From: Tateyamaria sp. syn59
GTDB taxonomy: Bacteria > Pseudomonadota > Alphaproteobacteria > Rhodobacterales > Rhodobacteraceae
Direction of reading: 5' to 3'
Length of the DNA stretch: 64,000 nt
NCBI RefSeq assembly: GCF_007995245.1
Contig: NZ_VCBA01000001.1
Location: 186,001-250,000, forward strand
In this document: one piece after another, positions 35,584 through 45,092 of the stretch
Numbering within the stretch: the first letter of the stretch is position 1
Layout: the number at the start of each line of letters is the position of its first letter
Position numbers and translations under genes: made by a program
Notes under the pieces: generated by a model
Seen by the model: only the letters and a program-made list of their open reading frames with translations
What the model was told of the DNA's origin: nothing
The model's database searches: none

Positions 35584-35673
35584 GTGATCGTTATATGCCG
35601 GACATGCGCGAAGTCGAAGGGCAGGATGTCGCGGGGCGGCATCGCTGTGCCGCCTCGCCTGCTCGGTGCTCGT

Positions 35674-36291
35674 TTAAAGGTCGGTGAAGGCCGACGAGGA
35701 CGACGACGACGGCTCTGGGCGCAGTGTGCGCTCACGGGTGCTGCCTGCGGCCAGATCGTCGCGGTAGATTTTGAGCAGTCCGCGTGTGCCATCGGGATGC
35801 GAGGCGATGTCTTGGAAGGTCCGGTTGCCGCCCGCTTCGGCGCGGAAATAGGCCGAGGTTAGCAGGTGCTGCTGAAAGCTGGTGAGCGTGCCGGTACCCT
35901 CGTAACCCATGTAGCGCTGGTAGTCGGCGATGGCGTCGCGGGTGCGTGATCCGACCTTGCCGTCAATCGTTCCAGCGTCAAAGCCGAAATAGTTGAGCGA
36001 GGATTGGATCTCGCGCCCTTCGGGGGTCGCCGGGATCGAGGGACGGTAAGTCTTTTGCGCTGGCGCCCGGTAGGCGCGTTGGGTCGTGGTGGTGGTGCGT
36101 GGCGCAACGGCGCGGCTTCGTGCGGCTTGCCGTGCTTTGTTCTTGCGCACTTCGTTGTTGATGATCGCGCCACCGATTCCGCCGATGATGGCGCCAGCGA
36201 TAAAGTCGCGGGTGTCCGCTTCGGCACGGGTGGTAGGCACGAGGGCGAGCGAGGCCGCGATGGCGGCTGAGACAAGAATTTTGGACAGCAT
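35674..36291 (-). CDS. Secreted peptidoglycan-binding-domain protein (small paralogue)
   Basis: 205 aa. Signal peptide MLSKILVSAAIAASLALVPT; then RDFIAGAIIGGIGGAIINNE, a glycine-zipper-like helix; a basic Thr/Arg linker; and a PG_binding_1 domain (GREIQSSLNYFGFDAGTIDG, SRTRDAIADYQRYMGYE). It ends in a Ser-rich tail. It shares this whole layout with the protein at 43063-44757. A periplasmic or outer-membrane-associated role is inferred. Confidence 0.76.
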   Translation of the reverse strand: MLSKILVSAAIAASLALVPTTRAEADTRDFIAGAIIGGIGGAIINNEVRKNKARQAARSRAVAPRTTTTTQRAYRAPAQKTYRPSIPATPEGREIQSSLNYFGFDAGTIDGKVGSRTRDAIADYQRYMGYEGTGTLTSFQQHLLTSAYFRAEAGGNRTFQDIASHPDGTRGLLKIYRDDLAAGSTRERTLRPEPSSSSSSAFTDL

Positions 36292-36528
36292 GACTGCTCC
36301 TTTCGTTCGTATCGCCTGGTTCCGGGTTGTTCGGGCAGCACGGTGGTCAGGCAGCTATATGATCGGCATATGGGGCAGGGGAGTGGTCGTGGAAGATGGT
36401 TTGAGAGCCTCGCGCGCGCGTGGGCGGCGGTTCGCGCGTTTTGGTTGGGTCTTGGGCGGGAGATGGCCCAGTTTTGTTACGTGATATTGCATAACAACGG
36501 GGGTGGGGGTGCGGTTTTACATTGTTTC

Positions 36529-36573
36529 TTGGGGCGCTGCCCCGAATTCCGGAGTTTATCTGGCAAGATGAAG
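36529..36573 (-). repeat. Dispersed GC-rich intergenic repeat, copy 4 (inverted)
   Basis: On the minus strand: CTTCATCTTGCCAGATAAAC then TCCGGAATTC and the stem GGGGC-AG-CGCCCC. The first 20 bases differ from copy 3 at only two positions. Confidence 0.6.
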
Positions 36574-36888
36574 GTGGATCAGGTGCGCCCATCGACTGGC
36601 GGCCCAATGCAGAACAAAGGTATCGCGAACAAGAGCGCTTCGCTGATGATCCAATGTCCGTGTGCGTAGCAACGCAGTAGGTGTCGCGATACACCTCATC
36701 TCTTGGCTGTGACATTAGAACAGACGGCGTTGTGATCGCGGCACTCAGCCTGCCGGCAACAACAAGTGCCAAAGCTTTTGTGGCAAGAATTCCGTGCAAC
36801 TGTAGTTTGTGCAACGTGCCGACGGTCAGTGGGAGAAGCGTTATGAGTGCTGCGGCTGCTTAGACAATCTGCATTAAGACAGCCTCAA

Positions 36889-36926
36889 TAAAAAAGGGCC
36901 CCAGTCGCCACCGGAGCCCTTTGGTT
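36889..36926 (-). terminator. Rho-independent terminator after ctaD
   Basis: On the minus strand: AAAGGGCTCC pairs with GG.GCCCTTT followed by a run of T, 20 bases past the ctaD stop. Confidence 0.85.
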
Positions 36927-36945
36927 TTTTTACATCAGACCGCGC

Positions 36946-38619
36946 TTAGTGCGAGGGCTGCTTGTCCCAGTCTTCCTGCTTGGGCAGGATTTCGAACGTG
37001 TGTTCCGGCGGCGGGCTGGGCAGGGTCCATTCCAGCGTGTCCGCGTATTCGTTCCACGGGTTGTTTTCTGTCACCTTGGCACCGCGCAGCAGCGAGTAGG
37101 CGATCACCCCGAAGAAGAACAGGAACGAGGCGAAGGACAGGAACGCACCCCAGGACGACCAGGCGTTCCAGTAGGCGAACTGCTCCGGGTAGTCGATGTA
37201 GCGGCGCGGCATGCCCTGACGGCCCAGGAAGTGCTGCGGGAAGAAGGTGATGTTGGCACCGACGAACATGGTCCAGAAGTGAACTTTACCAGCCCATTCG
37301 GGGTACATGCGGCCCGTCATCTTGGGGAAGTAGAAGTAGATCCCTGCGAAGATGGCGAAGACAGCACCCAACGACATCACGTAGTGGAAGTGTGCCACCA
37401 CGTAGTACGTGTCGTGGTAGTAGCGGTCCACGGCGGCCTGCGACAGCACGATGCCTGTCACCCCACCCACGGTGAAGAGGAACAGGAAGCCGAAGGCCCA
37501 GAGCATCGGTGTCTTGAACTCGACCGAGCCGCCCCACATCGTGGCGATCCACGAAAAGACTTTCACCCCTGTGGGTACGGCGATGACCATCGTGGCCAGC
37601 ATAAAGTAGGCCTGCTGGTTCAGCGACATGCCGACCGTGTACATGTGGTGTGCCCACACGACAAAGCCCAGTGCACCGATCGCGATGATCGCCCAGACCA
37701 TCGGCAGGTAGCCGAAGACAGGCTTGCGCGAGAAGGTGGCAATCACGTGGGAGATGATGCCGAAGCCGGGCAGGATGATGATGTAGACCTCGGGGTGGCC
37801 GAAGAACCACAGGATGTGCTGGTAGAGCACAGGGTCACCGCCGCCTGCCGGATCAAAAAAGGTGAAGCCGAAGTTGCGGTCCATCAGCAGCATGGTGATC
37901 GCGCCAGCCAGAACCGGCAGAGACAGCAGGATCAGCCACGAAGTGACAAAGATTGACCACGAGAACAGCGGCACCTTGAAAAGCGTCATGCCCGGCGCAC
38001 GCATGTTCAGGAAGGTGGTGATCATGTTGATCGCACCCAGGATCGAGGACGCGCCCGAGACGTGGACCGCGAAGATCGCGAGGTCCATCGACATGCCCTG
38101 TTCGTTGGTCGACAGCGGCGGGTAGAGCACCCAGCCTACGCCAGAGCCAAGCTGGCCATTACCGCCCGGCGCCAGAACCGAGCAGACCGCGAGGGTAGTG
38201 CCCGCAACGTAAAGCCAGAAGGACAGGTTGTTCATGCGCGGGAATGCCATGTCCGGCGCGCCGATCTGCAAGGGCATGAAATAGTTGCCAAAACCGCCAA
38301 ACAAGGCGGGGATCACGACGAAGAACATCATGAGGATGCCGTGGCCGGTGATCAGCACGTTCCACAAGTGCCCGTTGGGCGTACACTCACCCGCGGCAGC
38401 GGCTGTCAGGCGTGCGCCTTCCATACACATGTACTGAACGCCCGGATCCATCAGTTCGAGGCGCATGTACACGGTGAACGCGACAGAGATGAAGCCGACG
38501 AGGGCCGAGGTGATCAGGTACAGGATCCCGATGTCTTTGTGGTTGGTGGACATGAACCAACGGGTGAAAAAGCCCCGTTCGTCTTCGTGCTCTTGCCCGT
38601 GAATGGCTGCGTCTGCCAT
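36946..38619 (-). CDS. ctaD: Cytochrome c oxidase subunit I (aa3-type)
   Basis: 557 aa starting at [10 protein letters not shown] with AGGAGG upstream. This 12-TM core subunit carries low-spin haem a, haem a3 and CuB. Seen: [17 protein letters not shown], the CuB histidine and cross-linked Tyr in [27 protein letters not shown], and the haem histidines in [12 protein letters not shown]. It is an electron sink for cytochromes reduced by Sox. Oxidase subunits II and III are not in the window, so ctaD is a single-gene unit here, as in Paracoccus and relatives. Confidence 0.96.
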   Translation of the reverse strand: MADAAIHGQEHEDERGFFTRWFMSTNHKDIGILYLITSALVGFISVAFTVYMRLELMDPGVQYMCMEGARLTAAAAGECTPNGHLWNVLITGHGILMMFFVVIPALFGGFGNYFMPLQIGAPDMAFPRMNNLSFWLYVAGTTLAVCSVLAPGGNGQLGSGVGWVLYPPLSTNEQGMSMDLAIFAVHVSGASSILGAINMITTFLNMRAPGMTLFKVPLFSWSIFVTSWLILLSLPVLAGAITMLLMDRNFGFTFFDPAGGGDPVLYQHILWFFGHPEVYIIILPGFGIISHVIATFSRKPVFGYLPMVWAIIAIGALGFVVWAHHMYTVGMSLNQQAYFMLATMVIAVPTGVKVFSWIATMWGGSVEFKTPMLWAFGFLFLFTVGGVTGIVLSQAAVDRYYHDTYYVVAHFHYVMSLGAVFAIFAGIYFYFPKMTGRMYPEWAGKVHFWTMFVGANITFFPQHFLGRQGMPRRYIDYPEQFAYWNAWSSWGAFLSFASFLFFFGVIAYSLLRGAKVTENNPWNEYADTLEWTLPSPPPEHTFEILPKQEDWDKQPSH

Positions 38620-38997
38620 GCGGTGCCTCCTGGCTGTTGGTTTAGTTCGCACACGGGGTTCCCGCTCCGCGCACGGATTCTTGAGTGGTTCTAAAGTTTT
38701 GGCCCGCGCGCATCAATGGAAGATAAGCGCCAAAGCCGGGATGAATTGTCGCGTGTGAATCATGCTGCACATGACACGTGACGTGCCGTCGTGACCTCAC
38801 TCTGGTCGTGCAGGCGCATCGGAGCGGTGATACAATCCCTGCGTGTATCGCGGCACCGTGTCCAAATCCGCGGCAAAGACATCGAAACGTCACATTTTCG
38901 GACCAGCAAGGGCAATATTCATCCCTCGTACGGCCCGAATTTTCGGCCATTGCTGGCCCAAACGCGCCCACGCGCCTCAAGAACCGAGTGCAGGATA
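38620..38997. other. 378-bp divergent promoter region between ctaD and the RTX/Hint gene
   Basis: No gene seen. It holds the ctaD Shine-Dalgarno at its left edge, and CACGTGACGTGCCGTCGTGA-like GC-rich palindromic stretches near 38775. Both flanking genes must start transcription here. Confidence 0.5.
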
Positions 38998-41478
38998 ATG
39001 GCAACGAACGACAACACGAACCCCGGGACCGAGGGTGATCAGGCCATCTCGGGCAGCAGCGGCGCAGATACGCTGACCGGCGCCTTCGGGAGCGACACGA
39101 TCACCGGTGGCGGGGGGGCCGATGTCCTGCGCGGTGATGGTCCGGTCGAGGGTGCGTGGCACTTCGAGACGTTCGACTTCAACTTTTCCTCGTCCGCCGG
39201 GCAGGCGTTCGATATCGAAAGCGGCACGCGCACCGGGTCGGGCTATGTCACTGACTTCAATGAAGGCGGTCTGACCAATACGGTGCGGGGCACCTCGAAC
39301 AACCCGGCGGATTTCGGGGTCATTTACACCAGCACCCTCAATGTCACAGCGGGTGGCACTTACCGCCTGACCACATCATCCGATGACGGGTCCACCATTC
39401 AAATCTTTGATTCCAATGGAAATCCCGTCCAGTTCGCGAACCAAACCGGCGGTACGCTCGACTATCTGAACAATGACTTTCACCAGGCGACGACAACCCG
39501 CTTTGGCGATGTGACGCTGGATCCAAACGAAACCTACACGATCCAGATTCGCTATTGGGAGAACCAGGGTGGAGATACCCTGTCGGCGACGATCAGCGGG
39601 CCGGACACCGGCAATGCGACCCAGAACCTGCTGACCTCCCCCATGATCGGGACACCACCGGGGCCGGAATATTCGGTCACGGGCACGCCTGCGGGCGTCG
39701 AAGGCGATGACGTCATCGCCGGGGGCGGAGGTGACGACACCATCTTTGGTGATGGCGGCAATGACACTCTGTCGGGTGGAGCCAACAATGACAGCGTCGA
39801 TGGCGGCACCGGCGATGACGTCCTTGCGGGCAACGGTGGCGCAGACACGCTGATCGGTGGGTCTGGCGATGATTCCATGTCGGGCGATGGCGGCAGCGAC
39901 AGCCTGACCGGTGGAACCGGGGACGACACGCTGGAAGGAGGCAACGGCGCCGACACTCTGGAGGGCGAACAGGGTGCCGACAGCCTCTTGGGTGGTGGTG
40001 GCGCGGATGTGCTGGTGGGCGACGACGGCTCGGACAGCACAACGCTGTACGAGGACGATTTTGAATCGGGCGCCAGCGGCTGGTCCAACGGCACAACCGA
40101 AACCGATCCCGACCTCGGAACGTCTTTGGGCCGCTTCGGTGCAGGCGACGGGGTCGTGGCGACCGAGCGCACTTTCGAATTGGGCTCTGATTCCGAAGAG
40201 GTGCAGGTCGAATTCGACGCCTTGCTGCTCGACAGCTGGGATGGCGAAGACTTTGTGATCACACTCAACGGTGAAGAGGTACGCTTCTCGCACCTGGCGG
40301 GTGATACGTCGTCTCCAGCCAGCCAGAGTTTTGTCGGCGCAGACGGCGCGACCTACACGATCGACTTCACCAACGTGCAGACAGGTGAACTGGGTTACAC
40401 AAACGGCGGATCGGTGTCCAACTCCCAAGACACGATCATGAATGTCGTGATCACGATCACGGACGCGCCCGAAGAATTGACGGTCGGCTTCGGCAGCACA
40501 CTCAACTCGAGCATCGCGAACGAGAGCTTTGCCATCGACAACTTCTCGGTCGTGCGGGTGGATGCAGTCAACGACACGCTCGAGGGCGGGACGGGCGACG
40601 ACACGCTGACAGGCGGGGCAGGGGATGACACCTATGTGTTCAATCCCGGCGATGGTGATGACGTCATAACCGATTTTAACGCGGGCAACACTGGCAGTAT
40701 CAACGACGGCGACCAGACCAACAACGATTTCATCGACCTGAGCGCCTATTACACCAATATCTTCGAGTTACGCGACGATATGGCCGATGACGGGGTCCTG
40801 AATCAGTCCGTCGGTGACTTTAGTGACAACACGAGCCTCGGCGGGTCGCTGACCTTCACAGGAGCCAATACCGGGGACCTGACCTTTGACAATACCAATG
40901 TCGCCTGTTTCACCGCTGGCGCACTGATCGATACGACCGAAGGACCGGTTCCGATTGAAAAGCTGCGCCGTGGCATGCGTCTGCGCACCTGGGACAATGG
41001 CGACCGGCCCGTGCGTGCCGTGTTGCGGCGATCCGTGGATGCGCGGACCACGTTTGCGCCGGTCCATATCTCGGCCGGTGCACTGGGCAACATGCGGGAT
41101 TTGCTCGTCTCGCCAGCCCACCGGATGCTTATCTCTGACTGGCGGACTCAAATGCTCTTTGGTGCAGATGAAGTGCTGGTGAGTGCGGTCAATCTGGTGC
41201 GCGGCGACCTGATCTATCGCGCGCCGCGGCCACGGGTCACGTACTACCACATCCTGATGGATCGGCACGAGGTCATCTATGCAGAGGGCGCACCTACCGA
41301 AAGCTTCCACCTCACCCGAGAAGCGGTTGAAGCCGCGGAATTCGGCGACTGCGAAGAGGGCGCTGTCGCCACCGAAATCGCACGGCTGTTTCCCGAGCTA
41401 CTGATTTGCGCAAGCCGCTGCGTCCGCCCGGTGATGAAGGGCTACGAAGCCAGGGCATTGGCCGGTATGCTAGGCTAG
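38998..41478 (+). CDS. RTX-repeat protein with PA14-like and Hint domains
   Basis: 826 aa, acidic. Short RTX block at about 17-48; PA14-like carbohydrate-binding domain about 50-215 (GVIYTSTLNVTAGGTYRLTT, SDDGSTIQIFD); main RTX calcium-binding block about 235-345 (GGxGxDxL nonapeptides); a lectin-like beta domain about 350-520; a further RTX pair; C-terminal Hint domain from Cys637 (ACFTAGALIDTTEG) through SPAHRMLISDW to HEVIYAEGAPTESF. No N-terminal signal, so type I secretion is likely. Start MATNDNTN chosen; the longer frame lacks protein-like sequence. Probably secreted, perhaps self-cleaving. Confidence 0.86.
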   Translation: MATNDNTNPGTEGDQAISGSSGADTLTGAFGSDTITGGGGADVLRGDGPVEGAWHFETFDFNFSSSAGQAFDIESGTRTGSGYVTDFNEGGLTNTVRGTSNNPADFGVIYTSTLNVTAGGTYRLTTSSDDGSTIQIFDSNGNPVQFANQTGGTLDYLNNDFHQATTTRFGDVTLDPNETYTIQIRYWENQGGDTLSATISGPDTGNATQNLLTSPMIGTPPGPEYSVTGTPAGVEGDDVIAGGGGDDTIFGDGGNDTLSGGANNDSVDGGTGDDVLAGNGGADTLIGGSGDDSMSGDGGSDSLTGGTGDDTLEGGNGADTLEGEQGADSLLGGGGADVLVGDDGSDSTTLYEDDFESGASGWSNGTTETDPDLGTSLGRFGAGDGVVATERTFELGSDSEEVQVEFDALLLDSWDGEDFVITLNGEEVRFSHLAGDTSSPASQSFVGADGATYTIDFTNVQTGELGYTNGGSVSNSQDTIMNVVITITDAPEELTVGFGSTLNSSIANESFAIDNFSVVRVDAVNDTLEGGTGDDTLTGGAGDDTYVFNPGDGDDVITDFNAGNTGSINDGDQTNNDFIDLSAYYTNIFELRDDMADDGVLNQSVGDFSDNTSLGGSLTFTGANTGDLTFDNTNVACFTAGALIDTTEGPVPIEKLRRGMRLRTWDNGDRPVRAVLRRSVDARTTFAPVHISAGALGNMRDLLVSPAHRMLISDWRTQMLFGADEVLVSAVNLVRGDLIYRAPRPRVTYYHILMDRHEVIYAEGAPTESFHLTREAVEAAEFGDCEEGAVATEIARLFPELLICASRCVRPVMKGYEARALAGMLG

Positions 41479-41479
41479 G

Positions 41480-41540
41480 TCTTTCTTCTGACCGAACATA
41501 CGTCGGGGGAGACTGCAAGGCGAGGGCAGAGCCCCCAAAA
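41480..41540 (+). repeat. Dispersed GC-rich intergenic repeat, copy 5
   Basis: CTTTCTTCTGACCGAACATACGTCGGGGG.. then GAGGGCAGAGCCCCC, beginning directly after the RTX/Hint stop and before the convergent lipB stop. Confidence 0.65.
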
Positions 41541-41569
41541 GAATGGCGTCGCGGCACGCGGCCTTGGTA

Positions 41570-42226
41570 CTACGGCTGCGGAGAGAACACGGTGTCGAAT
41601 GTCTGACGCAGCGCCACGTCCACATCTTCCATTGTCACCGGCAGGCCAAGATCGACCAGTGATGTCACCTCATGCTCTGCAATCCCGCAGGGAACGATGC
41701 CATCGAAATGGGACAGGTCCGGTTCCACGTTGATGCTCAGCCCGTGAAAGCTGACCCATTTGCGCAACCGGATGCCGATGGCAGCAATCTTGTTCTCGGC
41801 CACAGCCCCGTCAGGTTGGCGCGGTTTTTCGGGGCGCTGTACCCAGACACCGACGCGCCCTTCGCGGATCTCGCCCGTGACGTTGAAGGTCTCGAGCGTC
41901 GCGATCACCCAGGTTTCCAGCTGCTGGACAAAGGCGCGGACATCCCGCCCGCGTTTGCCTACGTCAAGCAGGGTGTAGGCCACGCGCTGGCCGGGTCCAT
42001 GATAGGTGTATTGCCCGCCGCGCCGCGTGTCGAACACCGGGAACCGGTCGGGATCGGTCAGGTCCTCCGGCTTGGCTGATGTCCCCGCCGTGTAAAGCGG
42101 TGGATGCTCGACCAGCCATATGCATTCGTCTGCGGTTCCGGCTGCGATGGCCGTGGCACGTGCTTCCATCCACGCCTCCGCCTCGCGATAGTCCGTAAGA
42201 CCCGGTGTCGTGATCCATTCAACCAT
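41570..42226 (-). CDS. lipB: Octanoyltransferase (lipoate biosynthesis)
   Basis: 218 aa starting at [10 protein letters not shown]. It moves octanoate from ACP to lipoyl-domain lysines. [21 protein letters not shown] is the family signature. The catalytic lysine is in [10 protein letters not shown] (Lys146) and the cysteine in [13 protein letters not shown] (Cys180). It follows the DsbA-family gene with a four-base gap, so both are likely co-transcribed. It converges on the RTX/Hint gene. Confidence 0.95.
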   Translation of the reverse strand: MVEWITTPGLTDYREAEAWMEARATAIAAGTADECIWLVEHPPLYTAGTSAKPEDLTDPDRFPVFDTRRGGQYTYHGPGQRVAYTLLDVGKRGRDVRAFVQQLETWVIATLETFNVTGEIREGRVGVWVQRPEKPRQPDGAVAENKIAAIGIRLRKWVSFHGLSINVEPDLSHFDGIVPCGIAEHEVTSLVDLGLPVTMEDVDVALRQTFDTVFSPQP

Positions 42227-42230
42227 CGTT

Positions 42231-42923
42231 TCAGGCGGCCTCTTGCGCGACCTTGCGCAGAACGTGGGCATAGGTGTCGGCCCCTTGGGCGCCGGTGGTC
42301 AGGTAAGTGCCGCCAAAGATTATCGACGGCACGCCGGTGATGCCGTGCCCCGCCCAGAACGCTTGCTGTTCGCGCACCCGATCTTGGTGCGACCCGGTTG
42401 TGAGGACGTCATGGGCGGCATTTCGGTCCAGCCCCACCTGTTCAGCCACATCCAACAGTACCGCGTGGTCCGACACGTCACGCGCCTGGGTGAAATGCGC
42501 ATCGAACAGCGCCAGCTTGAGCGGGTGTTGCCTGCCGTGGGCAAGCGCGAAGTCCAGCAATTGATGCGCAGCGAAGGTGTTGACGATTCGGCTGTCTGGG
42601 GAAAATAAGAAGTCGATCCGAAGGCTCGCGCCAAGTTTTTGCAAATGCGCGCGGGTCTCTTCGGATTGCGCGGCGGTGGCCCCGTACTTTTCGGCAATGT
42701 GTTCGGTCAGGTTTTGACCTTCCGGTGGCATGTCGGGGTTCAGCTCAAACGGATGCCAGCGGACGCGCGCGCCTATACCTGTGATGGCAAGTGCTTGTTC
42801 CAGTTGACGAAATCCGACGATACACCACGGGCACATCACGTCCGAAACGATGTCGACGTCAATCACGGCGGAGGCGCCTTGAGGTGTGGTATCGGGTGCG
42901 TTCATCTGCGTGCTCTTGTTCAT
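42231..42923 (-). CDS. DsbA-family (FrnE-like) thiol oxidoreductase
   Basis: 230 aa starting at [10 protein letters not shown] with GAGG upstream. The thioredoxin fold starts with [19 protein letters not shown] (CPWC redox pair near residue 33); cis-Pro segment [11 protein letters not shown] near the end; helical insert between. No signal peptide, so it acts in the cytoplasm, as FrnE/2-hydroxychromene-2-carboxylate isomerase-type proteins do. Its partner is unknown. lipB follows immediately. Confidence 0.88.
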   Translation of the reverse strand: MNKSTQMNAPDTTPQGASAVIDVDIVSDVMCPWCIVGFRQLEQALAITGIGARVRWHPFELNPDMPPEGQNLTEHIAEKYGATAAQSEETRAHLQKLGASLRIDFLFSPDSRIVNTFAAHQLLDFALAHGRQHPLKLALFDAHFTQARDVSDHAVLLDVAEQVGLDRNAAHDVLTTGSHQDRVREQQAFWAGHGITGVPSIIFGGTYLTTGAQGADTYAHVLRKVAQEAA

Positions 42924-43062
42924 TTTCAGCACTTTGCCTCTGTCCAATTCCCGGTTTGCGCGAATTTACCAATATCGCAACGGGCGAATTGGTCTGGAAT
43001 TAATGACTTCGCGAATCCCAATTCGCTGTTACAGTCAGTATATAGTCTTTGGAGATTTAACC

Positions 43063-44757
43063 ATGTTCAGAAAGCCGATTGTCGCTTCCGTCCTTGCCTT
43101 GTCCGTTGCTGTTGTTCCTGCCTCACGTGTTGCCGCCGATGCGGGTGATTTCGTGGCTGGTGCTATTATTGGCGGTATCGTGGGTGCGGCTGCAAATCAA
43201 AACCGCAAGAAATCGACGGTCAAACGATCGTATTCGAAGAAAACCTACAAGCCGCGTATTCCCTCCACGCAGGAAGGGAGGCAGATTCAGACCTCTCTTA
43301 ACTATTTCGGGTTCAACGCGGGTGGTGTCGATGGCCAGCTTGGTCAACGGTCGCGCAACGCCATCTCAGCTTATCAGAGTTTTCTTGGCTATCCAGCAAC
43401 CGGCCAGCTGACCCCGTATGAGCAAAGCCTGCTGATCGGTGCCTATAACAAGGCGCAGGCAGATCCGCTTGGCGCCTCACAGCAGATTGCGTCGCTGGGG
43501 CAGGGCAGCCGCGGGCTGCTGATCGCTTATCGGTCCGACCTCGCCGGAGGCACCCACACATCGCCCATCGGTGACACCTATGGGTTGCCGCGCGAAGTGG
43601 CCGCATCCGTCAATGAAATCGCGCGCAGTTCGGACCCAAGCGCCCGGCAGCTCGTGCAGCGGTCAGGTTTCATCCAATTGTCCGACATCAACGGCGATGG
43701 CCAGACCGACTATGTCATCGACACATCGGTCACCGGCAGCGCATTCTGGTGTAACGCCCAAAGCTGTGCAGTTCGCGTGTTTGCGTCCACCCCGGAAGGG
43801 TACGAGCGGAACGATTTCCAGGCGTTCAACGTGACACCGGCCATGTTCACCTGCCAGCGCGGCAATTGTTCGAAGACGGACGGCGCGACCGTCGCCGTCG
43901 CTGCGCCAGCACCTGCGCCGGCCCAGCCTGCGCCAACATTGCCCGAGGTGCAGTCGGCTTCTGCCGCGACACTACCCGTGGCCACGGCCATCCCGGCCTC
44001 GCCGGGTACGACGGCAGCCGCCGCTGCGGCCCCGTCGGCCTTGCCAAATTTCTTGGGAGGCACCGGATCGGCGCAATCGCTGGCGTCGCATTGCAACACC
44101 GTGTCGTTGCTGACCAACACCAATGGCGGCTTTACCACGGCGGACAAGATGACTGACCCGAACGTCGCGCTGAACGAACAGTTCTGCCTGGCGCGCACAT
44201 ACGCCATCGCCAAAAGCGAGGACATGATTGCCAAGGTTCAGGGTTTTACCCCCGACCAGATCGCAGCGCAGTGCGAACAGTTCGGTCCGGCCATGCAGCC
44301 CTATGTGGCAGCCCTTGCCCTGAAATCGCAGCCCGAGGTTGTGCAGGATGTCACCAGCTTCATCCTGACCACCGGCATGTCGCCTGCGCAGTTGAAGGGC
44401 ACGGCCCAGATTTGCATGGGTGTCGGCTACCGCACCGACAACATGGATGTGGCGCTGGGATCCGCGCTGATGATGTATGCCATGGGTGACCATGTGTATG
44501 GCGAGATCATGGGCCACCACCTGGCACAGGGCTTCGGCACCGCGCCGCGCGTGGACAATGCGCGCGTCTGGTATGCCGAGGGGCTGAAAGCCATCGATGC
44601 AGGGGCCAAGGCGGAGTTTGCGCCCGGCCAGCCCGAGCGTGTTGAGCTGCTGCGCAAGGCATCGCTGCAACTGGGTGTGTCCAATTCGGGCGTCGCACCT
44701 GCGCAGCCGACCGTGCAGCCCGTGGCCCTGCCCACATTCGGGATTGCGTCTGAGTGA
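43063..44757 (+). CDS. Large secreted peptidoglycan-binding-domain protein
   Basis: 564 aa with GGAG upstream of ATG. Signal peptide MFRKPIVASVLALSVAVVPA; glycine-zipper helix GDFVAGAIIGGIVGAAANQN; basic linker; PG_binding_1 domain about 70-130 (GRQIQTSLNYFGFNAGGVDG, RNAISAYQSFLGYP); a beta region with DINGDGQTDYVIDT (FG-GAP-like calcium motif) about 205-260; Ala/Pro-rich linker about 285-335; then a helical C-terminal domain with cysteines. Its first 150 residues parallel the protein at 35674-36291. Probable periplasmic or cell-wall role. Confidence 0.8.
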   Translation: MFRKPIVASVLALSVAVVPASRVAADAGDFVAGAIIGGIVGAAANQNRKKSTVKRSYSKKTYKPRIPSTQEGRQIQTSLNYFGFNAGGVDGQLGQRSRNAISAYQSFLGYPATGQLTPYEQSLLIGAYNKAQADPLGASQQIASLGQGSRGLLIAYRSDLAGGTHTSPIGDTYGLPREVAASVNEIARSSDPSARQLVQRSGFIQLSDINGDGQTDYVIDTSVTGSAFWCNAQSCAVRVFASTPEGYERNDFQAFNVTPAMFTCQRGNCSKTDGATVAVAAPAPAPAQPAPTLPEVQSASAATLPVATAIPASPGTTAAAAAAPSALPNFLGGTGSAQSLASHCNTVSLLTNTNGGFTTADKMTDPNVALNEQFCLARTYAIAKSEDMIAKVQGFTPDQIAAQCEQFGPAMQPYVAALALKSQPEVVQDVTSFILTTGMSPAQLKGTAQICMGVGYRTDNMDVALGSALMMYAMGDHVYGEIMGHHLAQGFGTAPRVDNARVWYAEGLKAIDAGAKAEFAPGQPERVELLRKASLQLGVSNSGVAPAQPTVQPVALPTFGIASE

Positions 44758-44783
44758 TCCATTCGGATCAGCGTTGAGTGATG

Positions 44784-44814
44784 AAACCGGGGCCTTTTGC
44801 GGGCCCCGGTTTTT
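44784..44814 (+). terminator. Rho-independent terminator
   Basis: AAACCGGGGCC / GGCCCCGGTTTTT, strong GC stem plus T-run, 26 bases after the peptidoglycan-binding-domain gene and before the tRNA. Confidence 0.92.
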
Positions 44815-44879
44815 CTTTGAGTTTTCGGCTTGGCAAGGGGCGCGTTCGTCGCTAAACCCCGCTCACCAAGTCAAGGCGT

Positions 44880-44966
44880 GCGGCCGTGGCGGAATTGGTA
44901 GACGCGCAGCGTTGAGGTCGCTGTGAGGTAACACTCGTGCGAGTTCGAGTCTCGCCGGCCGCACCA
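44880..44966 (+). tRNA. tRNA-Leu (anticodon GAG)
   Basis: 87 nt including encoded CCA. Acceptor stem GCGGCCG / CGGCCGC with discriminator A; anticodon loop TTGAGGT with GAG at 44914-44916; long type II variable arm; T-arm GAGTTCGAGTCTC. GAG reads CUC and CUU leucine codons. No integrase lies next to it. Confidence 0.96.
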
Positions 44967-45056
44967 CTTCTTCCCCTTCTCTTAAGGTTTTCGCGTGTTC
45001 CTGCGGTTTTGCGTCGTTGCGGGAAACATCTTGATTTATGAATTTGTTTGAGAAAC

Positions 45057-45072
45057 ATTCAGATATGAGAAT
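45057..45072. promoter_or_regulatory. ATTC-N8-GAAT inverted repeat upstream of the MBL operon
   Basis: ATTC (45057-45060), spacer AGATATGA, GAAT (45069-45072), 21 bases before the chosen start at 45093. The same motif lies before soxX. It matches the operator form I recall for SqrR/SoxR/BigR-type persulfide-sensing ArsR repressors. Its closeness to the start codon suits repression. Confidence 0.6.
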
Positions 45073-45092
45073 TTGAATGTGGGGGGATGCAG

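Larger units (their letters stand above)
36292..36945. other. 654-bp region without a convincing gene
   Basis: Contains one inverted dispersed repeat (36529-36573), a small hairpin AGGTGT-N6-ACACCT at 36679-36696 and the ctaD terminator at its right end. Open frames such as 36681-36863 have no ribosome site, no recognisable domain and codon use unlike neighbours. It may hold gene remnants; I could not identify any. Confidence 0.5.

Noticed and set aside
36681-36863. 60-aa plus-strand frame as a gene
   Set aside because: No ribosome site, no domain, and it lies within the stretch leading to the ctaD terminator.
39700-40030. Tandem DNA repeat in the RTX gene
   Set aside because: The periodicity comes from encoded GGxGxDxL nonapeptides; the DNA itself is not an exact repeat.
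41570-44880. Mobile-element origin for the lipB to tRNA segment
   Set aside because: Genes are housekeeping or envelope type with similar base use; no terminal repeats or transposase.
44880-44966. tRNA-Leu as an attachment site for an integrated element
   Set aside because: No integrase, no duplicated 3' tRNA end and no composition shift were seen downstream.
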